From the NCBI GenBank assembly GCA_900554165.1, contig USGR01000015.1, positions 1 through 11,090 on the forward strand: a stretch of 11,090 nucleotides of DNA, given 5' to 3'. Below the pieces are notes generated by a model, which was not told the DNA's origin, made no database searches, and saw only the letters and a program-made list of their open reading frames with translations. The position numbers were made by a program, and so were the translations under genes. Within the stretch, counting starts at the first letter, position 1. Each line of letters starts with the position of its first letter. The DNA is from an uncultured Oscillospiraceae bacterium. Its GTDB lineage: Bacteria > Bacillota_A > Clostridia > Oscillospirales > Acutalibacteraceae. Of the stretch, positions 8,797-11,090 are shown piece after piece.

Positions 8797-8887
8797 GAAT
8801 ATATATCACTTGGACAAGTAGACTATGCTGTGATAAGCTGTATATAATGCATGGGGCAAGATAATAAGCATTACAGACGGCAGCGGT
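8797..8887 (+). pseudogene. Frameshifted remnant of RHS core upstream of orphan cassette 2
   Basis: From 8846 the frame of the orphan cassette reads NAWGKIISITDGSGVDV, matching the core motif YDAWGK seen at 7513-7530 in the full gene. Just before it, GTG ATA AGC (8830-8838) continues the same core motif (VISY) in another frame. A two-base gap at 8839-8840, relative to the intact motif, explains the switch, and in-frame stops at 8831 and 8834 then close the orphan frame. Upstream similarity to the core fades. The orphan cassette therefore cannot be translated from an upstream RHS start without repair. Confidence 0.5.
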
Positions 8888-8931
8888 GTGGATGTATCAT
8901 CAAATGCAAGTCATGTTGGTAATATTAATCC
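8876..8931 (+). repeat. RHS-core direct repeat, copy A (56 bp)
   Basis: This stretch matches 10139-10194 at 53 of 56 positions, counted by eye. It encodes DGSGVDVSSN.SHVGNINP in both orphan cassettes. The full-length gene has a different sequence at the equivalent place (GSMADTLGTINP), so the two orphans share a parent that is not the present shell. Confidence 0.85.
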
Positions 8932-9595
8932 TCTGCGCTATCGTGGCTATTACTACGACACTGAGACTGGCCTCTATTATCTCAATTCACGTTACTATGA
9001 CCCCGAGACCTGTAGGTTTATTAATGCCGATGGGCTGATTGATAACAGGGAAATAGGATATCAAAATATGTTCGCATACTGCGGAAATAACCCTGTAGCC
9101 AATGTAGATGAAAGCGGACAGGCTCCTTTTAAAGTTTCACGTTATCTATTTTGTCATTTTTTAGTAGGTGCTTCAACTAGGCTGATGTTGAATTCAGCGT
9201 CTTTAGTATCGAAATCATTAAAAAAGTCTAAAACTATGAAAGGAAAAATAGAAGAAGAAATTGATAAATATGAACGAGGAGAGGAATATGGTTCAGGCAG
9301 TGTTACATTTACATCAAGCGAACCAGATTTGTGGCTTAGTGTACGAAATGCCGACTATGTCATGAAAATTGAAAAGGAAACAAAAGAAACAGGCTGGTGG
9401 ATTTTTAAAAAAATAAAGACGAGATACATTGTTAATGTTACGGTCTGTGATATATATGATTTTAATACGGGTAACGAACAAGGAGATGGTATAGGAAGCT
9501 GGCTAAATAATATTGGATATTGGATTCAGGAACATAATATAGGTGATGCATATTATTGGGAGGCAAATTATGTATATAAGACACAATGGGAGTAA
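8888..9595 (+). CDS. Orphan RHS-core fragment with toxin tip 2 (5'-truncated, probably silent)
   Basis: The frame is open from 8837 and could start at GTG 8888, giving 235 residues, but no ribosome binding site precedes this or any later start. Residues 1-80 are the end of an RHS core (NPLRYRGYYYDTETG, NSRYYDPETCRFINAD, NMFAYCGNNP, DESGQAP). Residues 81-235 are a tip unlike that of the full-length gene: a hydrophobic segment (about 83-105), a charged helix rich in K and E, then a beta-rich part (GSGSVTFTSSEPDLWLSV, IVNVTVCDIYDF) ending in YYWEANYVYKTQWE. I do not recognise this tip and assign no activity. It has no signal peptide or shell, so it is best read as a displaced toxin module awaiting recombination into a full-length RHS gene. 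A lipoprotein gene overlaps its 3' end. Confidence 0.7.
   Translation: MDVSSNASHVGNINPLRYRGYYYDTETGLYYLNSRYYDPETCRFINADGLIDNREIGYQNMFAYCGNNPVANVDESGQAPFKVSRYLFCHFLVGASTRLMLNSASLVSKSLKKSKTMKGKIEEEIDKYERGEEYGSGSVTFTSSEPDLWLSVRNADYVMKIEKETKETGWWIFKKIKTRYIVNVTVCDIYDFNTGNEQGDGIGSWLNNIGYWIQEHNIGDAYYWEANYVYKTQWE
9558..9563 (+). promoter_or_regulatory. Strong ribosome binding site inside the tip 2 coding region
   Basis: GGGAGG lies six bases before ATG 9570 and within the last codons of orphan tip 2. It decides the start of the overlapping lipoprotein gene and rejects the earlier GTG at 9543 and ATG at 9546, which have no such site. Confidence 0.75.
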
Positions 9596-10046
9596 GATAA
9601 TAGCTGTTTTATTAAATATATTTATTCTAATTTTATTTCCCATTGTCATAACAGCCTGCTCATCTGAAAAATTTACGATGACCGGTGACTGGAAATATGA
9701 TAAATTGCCTAATAATTACGAGGTGTGGAGAATAAATAGTGCATCTATAGTTATAGGTAAAAAAGACGGAGAGAGTTCTATTAAACATATTTTGCAAGAA
9801 TATGTATTAGAGTTTTGCTATAATAACACATTTATTGGCGTAAAAACGTTGACATATAATGAAAAACTATATTCTGCTTCCGAAATAAACTCTAATATAA
9901 AATATTATCTAATAAACACCGAAACTGATATTTTATATGGTCCATACAACAAAAATGGATATGAAGAACAATGCAATGCTATTAATGCTGTAGATTTATG
10001 CGGATGGATAAAAACAACTCCAAAGCCAGAAGGGGCAAAATATTAG
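9570..10046 (+). CDS. Lipoprotein, DUF3997-like, putative immunity protein for tip 2
   Basis: Starting at ATG 9570 the product has 158 residues. A basic start (RHNGSK), a long hydrophobic stretch and the lipobox ITAC with cysteine 30 predict a membrane-anchored lipoprotein facing outward. The mature part reads LPNNYEVWRINSASIVI, then a segment on VLEFCYNNTFIGVK, then YYLINTETDILYGPYN. This pattern (a start on YxIxRI, a central beta strand with the phrase 'I..K', and a GP turn near the end) recalls the DUF3997 family from memory, so I offer it tentatively. The gene overlaps the end of orphan tip 2 by 26 bases in another frame and has its own strong ribosome binding site. It could therefore be expressed even if the toxin fragment is silent, which is how an immunity gene kept for protection would behave. 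No sequence similarity to the first immunity lipoprotein is apparent apart from the export signal. Confidence 0.8.
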   Translation: MYIRHNGSKIIAVLLNIFILILFPIVITACSSEKFTMTGDWKYDKLPNNYEVWRINSASIVIGKKDGESSIKHILQEYVLEFCYNNTFIGVKTLTYNEKLYSASEINSNIKYYLINTETDILYGPYNKNGYEEQCNAINAVDLCGWIKTTPKPEGAKY

Positions 10047-10081
10047 TTTATAAAATTTTATTCAAAAAAGCGTAAAAAGAT

Positions 10082-10128
10082 AGCAGCTTGCCCATAAAAT
10101 CCATTAATCTCATATGGGGCAAGCTGCT
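10082..10128. repeat. 12-bp inverted repeat at the junction of cassettes 2 and 3
   Basis: AGCAGCTTGCCC (10082-10093) is the exact reverse complement of 10117-10128, with 23 bases between them and a further three pairs inside if one base is bulged. The right arm is itself RHS-core DNA encoding WGKLL, so the left arm is an inverted copy of the first bases of the cassette 3 core. No T run follows. Confidence 0.75.
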
Positions 10129-10918
10129 GTCAGTGACCGACGGCAGCGGCGTGGATGTATCATCAAATACAAGTCATGTTGGTAATATCAATCCACTCAG
10201 ATACAGAGGATATTATTACGACACGGAAACGGGCCTCTACTATCTCAACTCACGCTACTACGACCCTGATGTTAAGCGGTTTATTAATGCGGACGGATAT
10301 GTTTCAACTGGGCAAGGCGTGTTAGGTACAAATATGTTTGCTTACTGCGGCAATAATCCCATTAATATGACAGACAGTATGGGTAATTGGCCTAAGTGGA
10401 TAAAAAACACAGTCAATAGTATAGGTAATTTCTTCAGCGGCCTATGGAACTCAGTAAAAAATTGGTGGAACGGAACAGGGTCAAGAGGTTCCGAAGGGGT
10501 AACGCATGAGGTGTCATATCCGTATAAAGAGCCTGAGACATCAACAGGTTCTCAGCAAGCAGATGGATATAGCACTAATATACCGAGTTGGAAGCCGTCA
10601 TCGCCAAGCAATAATACGGCACATAGAACTACTCCACCAACCAGAGGGCCTATAGACCCCAAGGGAAATGTGCTGGCAAAGTCGGCAGAAGTAACTGTAC
10701 ATAAGCTTATTGAAGTATCTGAGCCGGTCATGGATTTCGTTATTGATAGATTTTCTACTCCTGAAAAAGCTTCAAATACTTTGGAGGGCATAGGAATACT
10801 ATTTAGTGCTGCAGGTATTATCGCTATCCCTTGTCCGCCATTAGCAGGAGTTTTCTCGGCCTTTGGAGTTGCTTTTAGTGGAGCTGCGTGGATTATAGAG
10901 GTAATGAATGAAGAATGA
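10088..10918 (+). CDS. Orphan RHS-core fragment with hydrophobic toxin tip 3 (5'-truncated, probably silent)
   Basis: The frame gives up to 276 residues from TTG 10088, but this start lies in the inverted-repeat arm and has no good ribosome binding site, so independent translation is doubtful. Core homology begins at WGK (residues 10-12) and runs to NWPKW (100-104), including NPLRYRGYYYD and NSRYYDPDVKRFINAD. A spacer rich in S, T, P, G and N follows (about 120-195). The end is two glycine- and alanine-rich hydrophobic segments (235-247 and 252-272) joined by PCPP, which resembles a membrane-inserting hairpin. That suggests a pore-forming or membrane-active toxin, an inference from composition only. 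NWPKWI is shared with the full-length gene, so the two cassettes share a boundary beyond the core. The next gene overlaps its stop codon and encodes a small membrane protein, as pore-forming toxins usually have. Confidence 0.7.
   Translation: MPIKSINLIWGKLLSVTDGSGVDVSSNTSHVGNINPLRYRGYYYDTETGLYYLNSRYYDPDVKRFINADGYVSTGQGVLGTNMFAYCGNNPINMTDSMGNWPKWIKNTVNSIGNFFSGLWNSVKNWWNGTGSRGSEGVTHEVSYPYKEPETSTGSQQADGYSTNIPSWKPSSPSNNTAHRTTPPTRGPIDPKGNVLAKSAEVTVHKLIEVSEPVMDFVIDRFSTPEKASNTLEGIGILFSAAGIIAIPCPPLAGVFSAFGVAFSGAAWIIEVMNEE
10139..10194 (+). repeat. RHS-core direct repeat, copy B (56 bp)
   Basis: Partner of 8876-8931, with three differences in 56 bases by eye. Beyond it, similarity continues at the protein level with many synonymous changes. 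It gives the two orphan cassettes a shared tract for homologous recombination, 1263 bases apart. Confidence 0.85.
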
Positions 10919-11088
10919 GTAAGAGAAAATTTTCATTATTAGTGGGTTTACTATCATTAATTTCTATATTATTATGTATAGTATCGAATATTATTGATAT
11001 AAATCCGAAAATAGGGCTAAGTATAACTATTGCTATTTTTGTAGCAGATATAATTTTAATTGTTATTTATTTTAGAAAATCCAAATAA
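10915..11088 (+). CDS. Small two-helix membrane protein, putative immunity protein for tip 3
   Basis: The ATG at 10915 overlaps the TGA of orphan tip 3 (10916-10918) in an ATGA arrangement, and the frame ends with TAA at 11086-11088, giving 57 residues. The protein starts MSKRK, has a hydrophobic helix at about residues 7-25, a short polar loop (NIIDINPK), a second helix at about 33-53 and a basic end RKSK. Both ends probably face the cytoplasm. The ribosome binding site is weak (AGAGG at 10897-10901, 13 bases away), so translation may depend on coupling to the gene before. Small integral membrane immunity proteins are the known partners of pore-forming bacteriocins, which fits the hydrophobic tip in front. 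The reading as immunity is inferred from order and topology; I recognise no family. Confidence 0.7.
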   Translation: MSKRKFSLLVGLLSLISILLCIVSNIIDINPKIGLSITIAIFVADIILIVIYFRKSK

Positions 11089-11090
11089 TA

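Noticed and set aside
9543..9569. GTG at 9543 as start of the second lipoprotein.
   Set aside because: There is no ribosome binding site before it, while ATG 9570 has GGGAGG six bases upstream and leaves a typical lipoprotein signal.
8738..10128. The junction hairpins as integron attC sites, with toxin cassettes as integron cassettes.
   Set aside because: There is no integron integrase, no shared core-site triplets and no similarity between the two hairpins; homologous recombination through RHS cores explains the layout better.

Overview
The window reads as a Clostridia-type (Firmicutes) chromosome. The evidence is strong GGAGG-like ribosome binding sites, a pyruvate kinase start typical of the phylum, lipoprotein signals of Gram-positive form, and a very large secreted RHS/WapA-like protein. 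The genus cannot be read from the sequence. The most likely reading is a polymorphic-toxin (contact-dependent or secreted antagonism) locus sitting beside a tRNA gene that once served as an integration site.

Layout, left to right: (1) 1-41, minus strand, the first 13 codons of pyruvate kinase, cut by the window edge. (2) 42-442, an AT-rich gap, a tRNA-Lys(CUU)-like gene with a good promoter and terminator but an acceptor stem that does not pair. Its 5' end looks like tRNA-Thr and its 3' half like tRNA-Lys. (3) 574-1057, three 11-bp direct repeats followed by the C-terminal catalytic remnant of a tyrosine recombinase facing the tRNA, as expected at the end of an integrated element. (4) 1233-8279, a 2348-residue secreted RHS protein with a signal peptide, a DNRLRE-like module, two carbohydrate-binding-like modules, two ricin-type lectin modules, YD repeats, an RHS core and a variable C-terminal tip carrying an HEYGH zinc-protease motif. 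(5) 8295-8717, a small lipoprotein, the likely immunity partner. (6) 8840-10046, an orphan RHS-core fragment fused to a second, unrelated tip, followed by an overlapping lipoprotein gene. (7) 10088-11088, a third RHS-core fragment fused to a hydrophobic, probably membrane-active tip, followed with an ATGA overlap by a 57-residue two-helix membrane protein.

How the parts work together (inference): the full-length gene delivers one toxin tip. The two downstream cassettes lack a signal peptide, most of the RHS shell and a convincing start, so they look like stored alternative tips that could be swapped in by recombination through the repeated RHS-core DNA. Each tip keeps its own presumed immunity gene. 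Two of these are lipoproteins and one is a small membrane protein, which suggests the toxins act at or outside the membrane. The tips and immunity genes are visibly more AT-rich than the RHS body, as expected for exchanged cassettes. Both junctions between cassettes carry a long inverted repeat.
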